Source: Streptomyces sp. NRRL F-5123
GTDB taxonomy: Bacteria; Actinomycetota; Actinomycetes; Streptomycetales; Streptomycetaceae
NCBI RefSeq assembly: GCF_000721495.1
Contig: NZ_JOHY01000038.1
Location: forward strand, 4,457-68,456
Length of the DNA: 64,000 bases
Reading direction: 5' to 3'
Shown: one piece after another, positions 43,483 through 52,232 of the stretch
Numbering within the stretch: the first letter of the stretch is position 1
How the letters are laid out: each line of letters opens with the position of its first letter
Program-made: the position numbers and the translations under genes
The notes under the pieces: generated by a model
Seen by the model: the letters and a program-made list of their open reading frames with translations, nothing else
Databases searched by the model: none
Told to the model about the DNA's origin: nothing

Positions 43483-44451
43483 TCAGCCCGCCGTGCCCAG
43501 CAACTCCTCCGGGACGAAGCCCTCCGCCGCCAGCCGCGCCCACAGCTCGGCGGGGACCGGGCGGCGCAGCGCCTCCGCGTTCGCCGCCACCTCGGCCGCC
43601 GACCGGCAGCCGAGCACGACGGACGTGACGGCCGGGTGCAGGAACGGGAACTGCGCCGCGGCCGCCGGGAGCGGCACCTCGTACTGCGCGCACAGCTCCT
43701 GGCAGCGCCGGGCCCGCGCCAGCGTCCCCGCGGGCACCGGGCGGTAGTTGAACATCGCGCCGTCGGACGGGTCCGCCAGCAGCCCGGTGTTGAAGACGCC
43801 GCCCACCACCACCGCGGTGCCGCGCTCCGCGCACAGCGGCAGCAGCGTCGCCGCCGCGTCGTGGTCGAGCAGCGAGAAGCGGCCCGCGATCAGCACGACG
43901 TCCACCTCGTACGCCGAGACGTACGCGGCCAGCGGCGCGCTGTGGTTCATTCCGAAGCCGATCGCCTTGACCAGGCCCTCGTCCCGCAGCCGCCGCACCG
44001 CGTCGTACGCCGTCGCGCGCACCTCGGCGGCGTAGGCGTCGGCGTCGTGCAGGTAGAGGATGTCGACGGAAGAGCGGCCGAGCCGCTCCAGGCTGGATTC
44101 GAGGGAGGCGCGGATGCCGCGCTCGGTCCAGTCGGTGACGACGTCGGTGCCGGAGCCGTCCGCGCGCGGCCGCAGCAGCCAGCCGGTCTTCGTCGAGATC
44201 ACCGGGTCGGCGATCCCGGCCGGCTCCAGGAGGCGGCCGAGCCGTTCCTCGGCCTGGCCGTGGCCGTAGCGCGGGGCGGTGTCGAAGTAGCGGATGCCCG
44301 CGTCGGCCGCGGCCCGCAGCGTGGCGGCCGCGTCCTGCTCGGTGACCTCCTCGAAGAGGCCGCCGAGCGGCGCGGTGCCGATGCCCACCGGGGGCAGCGC
44401 GAAGGGCAGCCGGGACGGCGTCCGGTCCTCCAGCGGCAGGACGGGGGTCAT
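43483..44451 (-). CDS. Aldo/keto reductase, aldose/L-fucose dehydrogenase type
   Basis: TIM-barrel oxidoreductase of 322 residues. Active-site residues: Asp57 and Tyr62 in YFDTAPRYGHGQAEERLG, a Lys in ISTKTGW, and the LHD segment after DILYLHD. The start region GIGTAPLGGLFEEV and overall pattern resemble D-threo-aldose 1-dehydrogenase/L-fucose dehydrogenase, which oxidise the sugar to a lactone. That fits the neighbouring fuconolactonase-like amidohydrolase and GH29 fucosidase. The ATG overlaps the stop of the upstream gene (ATGA, 44448-44451). Sugar specificity is inferred, not shown. Confidence 0.88.
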   Translation of the reverse strand: MTPVLPLEDRTPSRLPFALPPVGIGTAPLGGLFEEVTEQDAAATLRAAADAGIRYFDTAPRYGHGQAEERLGRLLEPAGIADPVISTKTGWLLRPRADGSGTDVVTDWTERGIRASLESSLERLGRSSVDILYLHDADAYAAEVRATAYDAVRRLRDEGLVKAIGFGMNHSAPLAAYVSAYEVDVVLIAGRFSLLDHDAAATLLPLCAERGTAVVVGGVFNTGLLADPSDGAMFNYRPVPAGTLARARRCQELCAQYEVPLPAAAAQFPFLHPAVTSVVLGCRSAAEVAANAEALRRPVPAELWARLAAEGFVPEELLGTAG

Positions 44452-46367
44452 CGGGAGGCCTCCCAGGGGGTGGTGCGGGCGGGTTCCGCGCCGCGCAGCG
44501 TCATCGTCAGGGTCAGCCGCACGCGCGTCCCGCCGGGCAGGGCGACCGTGCAGTAGCGGCCCTCGACCGGCAGCGGGGCGCCGTCGTCGGCGCGGACGGT
44601 GTGCAGGACGTGCTCGGCGAACGAGCCCGCCTGGACGACGACCGTGCGCGGCGCGGCGCCGAGGTTCACCAGCTCCACCACCGTGTGGTCGGGGCGGATG
44701 TCGGAGACGAGCGCCGCGACGTCCGCGGGCAGCCCGGGGCGCCGCTCGACGGCGTCGTGGTAGCGGACGTGCAGCTGGGCCAGGCCGCCGTTGTAGAGGA
44801 CCTGCGGGGAGCCGGTGGTGAGCTGCAGCAGCGCCTCGGTGACGACCGGGTTCAGGTTCTGCCAGTGGTGGATGCCCAGCGCGTCGGGGCCGGTGGCCGG
44901 GTCGGTGCCGTCGGCCTCGATCGCCGCCAGCCGCTCGGCGGACACGTCCAGCGCGCTGGTCAGCATGCGCTCGGGGAAGCCGTCGTTGCGGCCGTGCAGG
45001 AATTCGTGCCAGGGCTCCTCGTGGCCGCACTCGTCCTTGGTGCGCTGGGTGTGCACGGCCGTCCAGTCCCAGCGTGAGCCCTCGCGCAGCCGCTCGATGC
45101 GCTCGGCGTCGGCCGCCTCCCGGCTGAAGTGCCACAGGACGAGCGGCAGTTGCGTCGGCATGACGGTGAAGTCGAACCAGCCGGAGTCGTTGTGCCGCTG
45201 CGGCACCATGAGGGTGCGCTCGCCGGGGACGGTGGCCAGGTGCGGGCGCCACCGCCTGCCGAGGGTGCCCATCCGGTCGGCGGTGCGCTGCTCGGCGTGG
45301 GCGAGCACCGCGTCCAGCGGGTTGCGGGCGAGGTCCAGGTAGCCCCGGTCGCCGGTCACCAGGCTCGCGTTGACGGCGCCGACGATCGCGGCCGACGCGA
45401 CCGACGACAGCCCGTGCGGCCAGGACCAGCCGTAGTGGCCGCCGTACCAGCGGCCGTCCAGGTACTCGCCGACCTCGCCGCCGAGCCCGGCGTTGTCGGG
45501 CAGCACCTCGCGCCCGGCGAGCCGCTCCTGCCAGGCGCCGGTGTACTCGGCGACCCAGTCGGCGTACCGCTGCTCGCCGCCCAGCAGCCACGCGTTGGTG
45601 GCGAGCGTGGTGGAGGCGAGGTTGACGAGGGTGTCGCCGCGGCCCATGCGCTGCCACATGACCTGCCCGTACGCCCGCGCCTTCGCCGGGTCGGCGGCCA
45701 GCTCGTCGAAGGAGGTGACGCCGGTGCCCCAGTCGAGCGGGAGGCCGTAGGGGCGCAGGGCCAGGCTCCACGGGAAGTACGTGTCGTGGTCGCTGAAGCC
45801 GGGGCGGGGGCCGCCCGAGCCGTTGTGGGGGGCGGTGAGGACGCGGTGCGCGGGGTCGTAGTTGGGGCCGCCGGGCAGGTAGACGTCGGCGAATCGGGCG
45901 GCCAGCTCGCGCAGTTCGGGGTCGCCGGGGTCGGCCAGGCACAGGCCGTAGAAGAGCAGCATGCCCTCGCCCTGGTGGAACCAGTCGTAGCCGCGCTCCA
46001 GGCCGTCGACCACCAGGCCCATCTCGGTGAGCTGCGCCGTCACCCCGCGCCAGTGACGGCGGGCGGCGGCGAGCAGGTCGGTGCTGCCGCCGAGCAGGTA
46101 GAGGGTCGGCCAGTTGAAGAACGGCTCGTAGAAGTCGTCCACGCCGTCCCGGTCGTCCAGGCCCTGGCCGAGCGAGTCGCGGAAGACGAGGCGGCCGTCG
46201 CCCTCGGTGTAGCGGTCGGCGAAGATCCGCCAGGCCGCGTCCTGGCGCGCGAACAGCTCGCGCTCCAGCGCGGCCCACCGCGGCGCCTCCCCGAAGCGGC
46301 GGGTGGCGGTCACTTCCGGCCCGGCCCCTGCGGCGGGTACGGCGGGCGCGGACCCGGTGGCCGTCAT
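44448..46367 (-). CDS. Putative (alpha/alpha)6-type carbohydrate-active enzyme, 639 residues
   Basis: No named family recognised. No signal peptide, so cytosolic. Many Trp/Tyr/His/Asp, with segments such as RGYDWFHQGEGMLLFYGLCL, DHDTYFPWSLALRPYGLPLD and YGGHYGWSWPHGLSSVASAA, spaced like helices of an (alpha/alpha)6 barrel, and a beta-rich C-terminal ~110 residues. This build is that of many glycosidases and lyases. First gene of an operon with the aldo/keto reductase; a weak GntR box lies about 85 bases before its ATG. Likely acts on oligosaccharides brought in by the locus transporter. Function is inference. Confidence 0.75.
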   Translation of the reverse strand: MTATGSAPAVPAAGAGPEVTATRRFGEAPRWAALERELFARQDAAWRIFADRYTEGDGRLVFRDSLGQGLDDRDGVDDFYEPFFNWPTLYLLGGSTDLLAAARRHWRGVTAQLTEMGLVVDGLERGYDWFHQGEGMLLFYGLCLADPGDPELRELAARFADVYLPGGPNYDPAHRVLTAPHNGSGGPRPGFSDHDTYFPWSLALRPYGLPLDWGTGVTSFDELAADPAKARAYGQVMWQRMGRGDTLVNLASTTLATNAWLLGGEQRYADWVAEYTGAWQERLAGREVLPDNAGLGGEVGEYLDGRWYGGHYGWSWPHGLSSVASAAIVGAVNASLVTGDRGYLDLARNPLDAVLAHAEQRTADRMGTLGRRWRPHLATVPGERTLMVPQRHNDSGWFDFTVMPTQLPLVLWHFSREAADAERIERLREGSRWDWTAVHTQRTKDECGHEEPWHEFLHGRNDGFPERMLTSALDVSAERLAAIEADGTDPATGPDALGIHHWQNLNPVVTEALLQLTTGSPQVLYNGGLAQLHVRYHDAVERRPGLPADVAALVSDIRPDHTVVELVNLGAAPRTVVVQAGSFAEHVLHTVRADDGAPLPVEGRYCTVALPGGTRVRLTLTMTLRGAEPARTTPWEASR

Positions 46368-46451
46368 CGGGCCGCCCCGTTCGCCGCGGGCTTGTCGTCG
46401 ATTCGTTCCACCCCGAGCATCGGGAGCACACCCGACCCTTCTTCATCGCCC

Positions 46452-46470
46452 ATTGATAATCGATTGCTAG
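46452..46470. promoter_or_regulatory. GntR box, weaker copy
   Basis: ATTGATAATCGATTGCTAG sits midway between the divergent 639-residue enzyme gene and the amidohydrolase gene. Aligned with the box at 53741 it matches in about 10 of 15 positions, chiefly the AATCGATT part. Position and partial match suggest control of both flanking genes by the same regulator. Confidence 0.45.
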
Positions 46471-46552
46471 CCTTCAGTGCGTCGACAGCCGTGTCAAGAG
46501 CCGTTCACGCCCCGGGACGAGCGCGGGGCGGCCCGGAGAAGGGGAGTCCGCC

Positions 46553-47383
46553 GTGATCGACTGCCACGCCCACCTGTGGGACCCGCGCGAGGGTTTCCCC
46601 TGGATACGGCCGGATTCCCCGCACCACCGCGCCTTCACCGCCGACGACCTCGCGGCGGCGGGCGAGGGGACCGGCGTGACCGGCACGGTCCTGGTCGAGG
46701 CCTCCCGCGGCGACGCGGGGGAGACCGCGGCCCTGCGCGAGCTGCGGCGGCAAAGACCCGATGTCGTCGCCGGATACGTCGGCAACCTCCACGTCCACGG
46801 CGGGGCGGGCCCCGGCGCCTTCGCCGCGCTGCTGCGCACGTGGGGCGACACCCGCCCCAACGGCATGCGCCTCGGCGGCGCGGCCTGGGCGGACACCCCG
46901 CCGGCGGCCCGCGCCCTGGTCCCGGTGCTCGCGGACACCGGCACCGCGCTCGAACTCAACCTGCACGGCGGCGCGCTGCGCGCCGCGGCGGAGGTCGCCG
47001 CCCGCCATCCGGCCCTCGCGGTCGTCGTCGACCACCTCGGCAACCCGCCGAACCTCCGGGAAAACCCCGGAAACTGGCACAGGGACATGGAAGCTGCCGC
47101 CAGACTGCCGAACGTGAACGTGAAGATCTCCGGTCTGCTCACCCAGCAGCACGGCGTCCCGGACGACCGGGTCGCGGCGCTGGTGCGGGAGGTGGTGGAC
47201 ACCTTCGGCCCGGACCGCTGCCTCGTCGGCTCCGACTGGCCGATCTGCCTGCCGCGCGGCCCCCGCTCGCGCGCGCTGGCGCTGGCGGAGCTGGGGACCG
47301 CCCACCTTCCGGCGCGGCTGCGGCAGGATGTCCTGCACACGACGGCCGTCCGGGTGTACGGGCTGGCCGGGCCGGGCCGCTGA
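46553..47383 (+). CDS. Amidohydrolase, L-fuconolactonase-like
   Basis: Metal-dependent hydrolase of 276 residues, TIM-barrel, amidohydrolase-2 family (COG3618-like). Metal ligands: HxH in MIDCHAHLWD at the N-terminus, a His in VVVDHLGNPPN and Asp in LVGSDWPICLP. These features and length fit L-fuconolactonase and 2-pyrone-dicarboxylate lactonase. With a fucose-dehydrogenase-like enzyme next door, the likely step is opening of L-fuconolactone to L-fuconate. GTG 46553 follows AGGGGAG. A GntR box is upstream of it and another just downstream, before gntR. Confidence 0.88.
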   Translation: MIDCHAHLWDPREGFPWIRPDSPHHRAFTADDLAAAGEGTGVTGTVLVEASRGDAGETAALRELRRQRPDVVAGYVGNLHVHGGAGPGAFAALLRTWGDTRPNGMRLGGAAWADTPPAARALVPVLADTGTALELNLHGGALRAAAEVAARHPALAVVVDHLGNPPNLRENPGNWHRDMEAAARLPNVNVKISGLLTQQHGVPDDRVAALVREVVDTFGPDRCLVGSDWPICLPRGPRSRALALAELGTAHLPARLRQDVLHTTAVRVYGLAGPGR

Positions 47384-47416
47384 CCAGGCCCGGGACGTCC
47401 GGATCACCTCATCAGC

Positions 47417-47432
47417 TATCGATAGACGATAA
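47417..47432. promoter_or_regulatory. GntR box upstream of gntR
   Basis: TATCGATAGACGATAA, 50 bases before the gntR ATG. It matches the boxes at 53741 and 57141 almost perfectly and should give autoregulation. Confidence 0.75.
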
Positions 47433-47482
47433 AAGTGCGTACCATAGCGGAGAACCCACCCCACAGAGCAGGATCGGGAGTC

Positions 47483-48205
47483 ATGGCATCGAACCCGTCG
47501 GCCGATTTCGTCTCCACGCTGGCCACCAACAAGGACCGGTTCCGTAAGACCCTGATCTCGGACCAGGTCTACGGGCTCCTTCGCCAGTCGATCGTCGACG
47601 GCGAGCTCGGCCCCAACGACCGGGTGGTCGAGTCGGAGATCGCCCGCCGGCTGGGGGTCAGCCAGGCGCCGGTACGCGAGGCGGTCAAGCAGCTCGCCCG
47701 CGAGGGCCTGCTCATGCACATCCCGCGCCGCGGCCACTTCGTCGTGGAGATCTCCTCCCAGGACGCGGAGTACGCCCGCCAGGTCCGCGAGCCCCTGGAG
47801 CGGCTCGCCGCCCGGCTCGCGACCGAGCACATCACCGAGCAGCAGCTGGAGATGCTGGACCACCTGGTCGAGCACATGCACGACGCCGTCGCCACCAACG
47901 ACGTCAGCCGCTTCCGGGACGCCGACATCGAATTCCACACGCTCATCAGCCAGAGCGCGGGCAACCCGTTCCTGGAGCGCATGTGGGAGGTCATCGAACC
48001 CTCCCTGCGCACCCTGCGGGCCATCTCCGACCCGCTGTTCCAGGGCGACTGGCACGCCATGGCCGACGAGCACGGCCGCCTGGTGAGCCTGCTGCGCTCC
48101 GGCGACGCGGACCAGGCCGCCGACGCCTTCGCCGACCACGCCGCCGGCCGCGGCCCCGTCCCCGACGCCCGCGCGGCCAGGAAGCCGGCGAAGAAGCAGG
48201 GCTGA
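47483..48205 (+). CDS. FadR-subfamily GntR regulator of the fucoside locus
   Basis: Regulator of 240 residues. Winged helix-turn-helix at about 25-90: ISDQVYGLLRQSIVDGELGP, SEIARRLGVSQAPVREAVKQ and RGHFVVEIS. The C-terminal FCD ligand domain includes REPLERLAARLA, DADIEFHTLISQSAGNPFL and DEHGRLVSLLRSGDADQA, with the His/Asp pattern that usually binds metal and a small carboxylate or sugar acid. Likely represses the locus through the shared ATCGATAGrCGATAA boxes until a pathway intermediate binds. ATG 47483 follows GGATCGGGAG; the ATG/GTG at 47435 has no site. Confidence 0.92.
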   Translation: MASNPSADFVSTLATNKDRFRKTLISDQVYGLLRQSIVDGELGPNDRVVESEIARRLGVSQAPVREAVKQLAREGLLMHIPRRGHFVVEISSQDAEYARQVREPLERLAARLATEHITEQQLEMLDHLVEHMHDAVATNDVSRFRDADIEFHTLISQSAGNPFLERMWEVIEPSLRTLRAISDPLFQGDWHAMADEHGRLVSLLRSGDADQAADAFADHAAGRGPVPDARAARKPAKKQG

Positions 48206-48230
48206 TCCCCGCACCCCGACGGCGAACGCC

Positions 48231-48264
48231 GCGTGCCCGGGCCGGATCTCCGGCCCGGGCACGC
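48231..48264. terminator. Bidirectional hairpin terminator
   Basis: Perfect 15-base stem GCGTGCCCGGGCCGG with a 4-base loop between convergent gntR and the beta-helix gene. Confidence 0.85.
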
Positions 48265-48283
48265 GCGCTTCAGCCCCCATGGA

Positions 48284-50290
48284 TCACCGGCGGGCGCCGG
48301 CCGTCCACTTCGGCGCCCCGTACTGGTAGGCGCCCAGGCTCGGGACCCCGTCCGTCGAGCCGTCGTTGACGCCCGGCAGCGGGATCGCCGCGTTGCGGGC
48401 CGGGGAGGCGTCGGTCAGCCGGTAGTCGTGGTGGGCGGCGTCCACGAACAGCGGGTCCAGGGCCGGGTCCAGGTTGTCGGACATCACCAGGCCGCCCGCC
48501 GTGGCCCCGTCCGAACCCACGATCTGGCCGATGTTGTTGTAGATCTTCGTGCCCGTCGACTGGTCGGCGCCCTTGACGTAGAAGAGCGTCAGCCCGCCGG
48601 TGTTGTTGTACACACCGTTGTTGTGCGAGCCCGTCCCCAGGCCGTTGAGCATGACCGTGCCCTGGAGGTTGTTCCAGCCCACGTTGTCGGCGATGACCAG
48701 GTTGCTCTGCCCGTTGTCCGCGTAGACGCCCGCCACCGCGAAGGGCGTGACCCCCGGCGTCGGCGTGCCGTCGTGCAGCAGGTTGTGGTCGACGGAGGAG
48801 CCCATCATGTCCGCGCTGCAGCAGGTGTAGATGCCCGCGGTGTCCAGGCTGAGCCGGGCGTACTGCGAGATGTCGTTGTACGCGATCTTGTCCGGGCCCG
48901 CCGTCAGGCCCGCGGTCGTCCCCCACTGGAGGTTGATGCCGCTGCGGCCCACGCGGTAGATCGTGTTGTTCACGACCCGCTGGGAGTTGCCCATGACGGC
49001 GATGCCCGCCGCGTACGTGCCCAGGTAGTCCACGTCGTGGATGATGTTGTCGGTGGCCGTGTTGTTCTGCCCGGCCAGCGCGATGCCGTTCCCCGCGCTC
49101 AGCGACAGGTCGCTGTTGACGACCGTGTTGTACGTCCCGTTGACCACGATGCCCGTGTCGGAGACGCCGCGCGTCACGCTGGAGCCGCAGTCGGTGGCGC
49201 CCCGCGTGATGTCGCTGTAGTGCGACAGGTACGTGCCGGTGAGCGTGTCCAGGGTGTTGTGGGTGCTGGACGAGCCCATCGTGATCGTCGAGGCGAAGAG
49301 GTCGAGGCCGACGACCGAGGTGTACGAGGCGTTCGTCAGGTCGAACGCCAGCTGCCGCTGCTTGGCCTCGACGGTGTGCTGCGCCGGGCTGTCGGCGCTG
49401 TAGACGTACAGCTTGTGCGCGGCCGGGTCGTAGAACCACTCACCGGGGTTGGCCAGCTCGCCGATCTTGCCGGACAGGGAGTAGCGGGTGTCGGTCGGGA
49501 CGACCTTGTGCACGCACGGCGGGGCGACCGACAGCGTCACCGAGCCGGGCGCGGAGGAGGCGACGGTCGTCGTGGCCGACACGTACCAGTAGCCGGTCAG
49601 GGCCCGGGCGCCGTCCCAGTAGCCCGCGGGCCGGGTCAGGGCCGCGTCCGCGATCACCGCGTCGGCGCTGCCCGCACCGGCGTGCTCGATCGCCGGATTC
49701 AGCAGGTCCAGGCCCGGGTAGGGCCACTGGGCCTCGATGTCCATGGCCTTGTCCGTGAAGACCTGCACCGTGCCCGGGTCGCTGCCCAGGTCCACGTCGC
49801 TGCTCCACACGTGGCCCGCGGCCACCGCGTCGCTGAACGGCGAGTCCACCGCGTACGGGTCGCTCGCGATCGCCGTGACGTCGGCCCCCGTCACCTGCGA
49901 CCACCCGGTCACGGGCGAGGCCCCGCTGATCGTCACCGCCGCCCCCGGAGCGGCCCGGTAGGTGATCGGCAGCCCCGAACTCCCCGAGTGCGCCGGGACG
50001 ACGGTCTCCGGGTAGGTGCCCGACATGATCTCGCAGGTGTCCCCCGCGACCATCACGTCCGCGCACTTCTGTATGTGCTGGAAGGGCTGGGCGGCGGTGA
50101 GCCCGTCGAAGACGTCCTTGCCCGTCGGCGACACGTAGTACGTCCGGGCCACGTCGGCCTGGTGCCTGTACTTGTGGGCGCTTCCGGGGGGTGCGGCCGC
50201 GACCACGGAGAGGACCGCGACGGCGGCGGCCGCCGCGGTCAGCAGCCCCCTCGGCCCGCGGACCTGCGGCCTGTTCGACATGCGTGGCAT
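48284..50290 (-). CDS. Secreted right-handed beta-helix protein
   Basis: Exported protein of 668 residues. The signal peptide is about residues 1-39 (RGLLTAAAAAVAVLSVVAAA, PPGSAH). YYVSPTGKDVFDG starts the parallel beta-helix, typical of pectate-lyase-like carbohydrate enzymes; the region from about 330 to 600 is full of Asn-rich turns such as NTVVNSDLSLSAGNGIALAG and NGVYNNTGGLTLFYV. A beta-helix fucosidase/xylanase family (GH141) is possible, given the locus, but not shown. I prefer ATG 50290 (AGAGGG 9 bases before) over the GTG at 50296. Gene after it upstream is the permease operon, so it may be the last gene of the transporter transcript. Confidence 0.87.
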   Translation of the reverse strand: MPRMSNRPQVRGPRGLLTAAAAAVAVLSVVAAAPPGSAHKYRHQADVARTYYVSPTGKDVFDGLTAAQPFQHIQKCADVMVAGDTCEIMSGTYPETVVPAHSGSSGLPITYRAAPGAAVTISGASPVTGWSQVTGADVTAIASDPYAVDSPFSDAVAAGHVWSSDVDLGSDPGTVQVFTDKAMDIEAQWPYPGLDLLNPAIEHAGAGSADAVIADAALTRPAGYWDGARALTGYWYVSATTTVASSAPGSVTLSVAPPCVHKVVPTDTRYSLSGKIGELANPGEWFYDPAAHKLYVYSADSPAQHTVEAKQRQLAFDLTNASYTSVVGLDLFASTITMGSSSTHNTLDTLTGTYLSHYSDITRGATDCGSSVTRGVSDTGIVVNGTYNTVVNSDLSLSAGNGIALAGQNNTATDNIIHDVDYLGTYAAGIAVMGNSQRVVNNTIYRVGRSGINLQWGTTAGLTAGPDKIAYNDISQYARLSLDTAGIYTCCSADMMGSSVDHNLLHDGTPTPGVTPFAVAGVYADNGQSNLVIADNVGWNNLQGTVMLNGLGTGSHNNGVYNNTGGLTLFYVKGADQSTGTKIYNNIGQIVGSDGATAGGLVMSDNLDPALDPLFVDAAHHDYRLTDASPARNAAIPLPGVNDGSTDGVPSLGAYQYGAPKWTAGARR

Positions 50291-50342
50291 TTTCACGTTC
50301 CCTCTTTCCTGACCAGGGGAAATGAGAACCGCCGGCGCGGGG

Positions 50343-51254
50343 TCATCCCTTGACCGCGCCGACGGTGAGACCGCTGATGATGTGGCGCTGCATGTAGATG
50401 AAGAAGATGACGACGGGCGCCACGGCCAGCAGCAGGTTCGGGAAGACCTTGGTGAGGTCGGTGGAGTACTGGCTGATGCCGGCGTAGATCGCCGTCGTCA
50501 CGGTGTAGTGCCCGGAGGACGGGCTGAGCAGGATCTGCGGGCTGATGAAGTCGTTCCAGATGCCGATGGAGTTGAGGATCAGCACGGTCACGACCGCCGG
50601 GCGCATCAGCGGGAAGATGATCGTCCAGAACGTCCGGTAGCGGCCCGCTCCGTCGATGGTCGCCGCCTGGTCGATGTCGACCGGGATCGTGCGGATGAAG
50701 CCGACGAACAGGAAGATGCTCACCGGCAGGGTGGACGCCACGTCGTGCGCGACCAGGCCCGTCACGGTGTTCGCGAGCCCGAGGTCGCGCAGCACGTAGA
50801 TCACCGGGATGATGACGGCCGCGCCGGGGATGAACGTCCCCGCGAGGAAGTACAGCATCACCAGCTGGTTGCGCCGCTTCATGCCGCGCGCGATCACGTA
50901 CGCCGCCGGGCCCGCGAACGCGATGCACAGCACGTCCACGGCCACGACCAGGAAGAACGTGAAGCCGTAGCCGCCGATGACGTTGTACTGCGGGCTGTGG
51001 ACCGCCGCCGACAGGTGCGCGAGGGTCAGCTTGCCCGGCACCAGCGAGAACGGGTTGTTCGCGATGTCCTCCTGCGACTTGAAGCTGTTGACCAGCAGCA
51101 GGTACATCGGCACGACCATGACCACGAGCAGCACGCCGAGCATCAGCCGGCGCACCGGCCCGCCCGGTTCGCGCCGCTTCCCGGGCGCGAAGCCGCCCGC
51201 GGCGGCCGGGGTCTGGGTCTTCTTCTGGGGCTCCGCCGCCAGCACGGCCATCAC
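50343..51254 (-). CDS. Carbohydrate ABC transporter permease (MalG-like)
   Basis: Inner-membrane permease of 303 residues of the sugar ABC family (CUT1, MalG type). About six membrane segments, starting LMLGVLLVVMVVPMYLLL after a ~35-residue polar N-terminus. The EAA loop that contacts the ATPase is DQAATIDGAGRYRTFWTIIF. GTG 51254 or ATG 51251 is the start. Forms the importer with the other permease and the binding protein; no ATPase gene is in the window, so it likely uses a shared MsiK-like ATPase, as other Streptomyces CUT1 systems do. Confidence 0.92.
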   Translation of the reverse strand: MMAVLAAEPQKKTQTPAAAGGFAPGKRREPGGPVRRLMLGVLLVVMVVPMYLLLVNSFKSQEDIANNPFSLVPGKLTLAHLSAAVHSPQYNVIGGYGFTFFLVVAVDVLCIAFAGPAAYVIARGMKRRNQLVMLYFLAGTFIPGAAVIIPVIYVLRDLGLANTVTGLVAHDVASTLPVSIFLFVGFIRTIPVDIDQAATIDGAGRYRTFWTIIFPLMRPAVVTVLILNSIGIWNDFISPQILLSPSSGHYTVTTAIYAGISQYSTDLTKVFPNLLLAVAPVVIFFIYMQRHIISGLTVGAVKG

Positions 51255-51269
51255 CGCCTCCTCACTCGT

Positions 51270-52232
51270 CTAACTCGTCGCTGCTTGGTCTTGGCGGTTG
51301 CGCAGAGCCGTCACCCCGAGCGCCAGTACGGCGGACACGACCATCAGGAACACCGCCTGCGCGGTGGCGTAGCCGACCTTGGTGCCCTCGAAGGAGCGGG
51401 CCAGGATGAGGTACGAGAAGGTCTGCGTGGAGCCGGCGGGACCGCCGCCGGTGAGGCTCACGATGATGTCGTAGGCGCGGATCAGCCCGACGAGGTTCAG
51501 CACCGTCGCGATGGTCACCACCGGCGCGATCATCGGGATGACGACCTTGAGGTGGGTCTGCCGCCTGCTGGCGCCGTCGATCGCGGCGGCCTCCAGCAGC
51601 TCGGCGGGCACGGTCTGCAGCGCGGCCACGAACAGCACCACGTTGAAGCCGAAACCGGCCCACACGATGACGCCGATCAGCGAGTAGAGCGCCATGTTCT
51701 CGTCGAAGAGGAAGCCGACCGGCTCGACGCCGAACTTCGCGAGGGTGTTGTTGATCGCTCCGTTGGTGCCGAGGATCGCCGCCCACAGGTAGCCGAGCAC
51801 CAGCGCGCTGATGACGTGCGGGAAGTACGCCACGGCCCGGAAGAAGGAGTTGCCGCGCGAGCGCCCCTTGAGGATCAGCGCGTACGCCAGGCCGAGCCCG
51901 ACCTCGAAGACCGTGCCGAGGACGGCGATGAGCGCCGTCACGTACCACGAGTCGGTGGAGCTGGGGTCGTCGAAGAGGTGCCGGTAGTTGTCCAGGCCGA
52001 TGAAGTCGACGGACGAGAAGCCGTTCCAGTCGGTCAGGCTCAGATAGATCGCGACGCCCACGGGGACGACGGTCAGCACCGTGTACAGCACCACCGCCGG
52101 GCCCATCATGGCCAGCGAGACCGCGGCCTCGCGGATCCGGACCGCCCGCCTGCCCGGTGCGGGCCGGGCCGCCGCCGGGCCGGGGGCCGCGCCGGAGCGC
52201 GGCCCCTGCCGTGTCAGCTCTGCGAGTTCCAC
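51270..52232 (-). CDS. Carbohydrate ABC transporter permease (MalF-like)
   Basis: Permease of about 320 residues, the MalF-like partner. Membrane segments begin at AMMGPAVVLYTVLTVVPVG; EAA loop LLEAAAIDGASRRQTHLKVV. The likely starts (GTG 52235 or 52232) overlap the end of the binding-protein gene by about 20 bases, giving a Pro/Ala/Arg-rich N-terminal extension; an ATG at the first membrane segment would be too short for the family. Stop is 15 bases before the start of the next permease gene. Confidence 0.9.
   Translation of the reverse strand: MELAELTRQGPRSGAAPGPAAARPAPGRRAVRIREAAVSLAMMGPAVVLYTVLTVVPVGVAIYLSLTDWNGFSSVDFIGLDNYRHLFDDPSSTDSWYVTALIAVLGTVFEVGLGLAYALILKGRSRGNSFFRAVAYFPHVISALVLGYLWAAILGTNGAINNTLAKFGVEPVGFLFDENMALYSLIGVIVWAGFGFNVVLFVAALQTVPAELLEAAAIDGASRRQTHLKVVIPMIAPVVTIATVLNLVGLIRAYDIIVSLTGGGPAGSTQTFSYLILARSFEGTKVGYATAQAVFLMVVSAVLALGVTALRNRQDQAATS

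Noticed and set aside
43483..46446. A 987-residue minus-strand protein ending in the aldo/keto reductase
   Set aside because: Its N-terminal two thirds are an out-of-phase shadow of the 639-residue enzyme gene; the AKR starts at ATG 44451.
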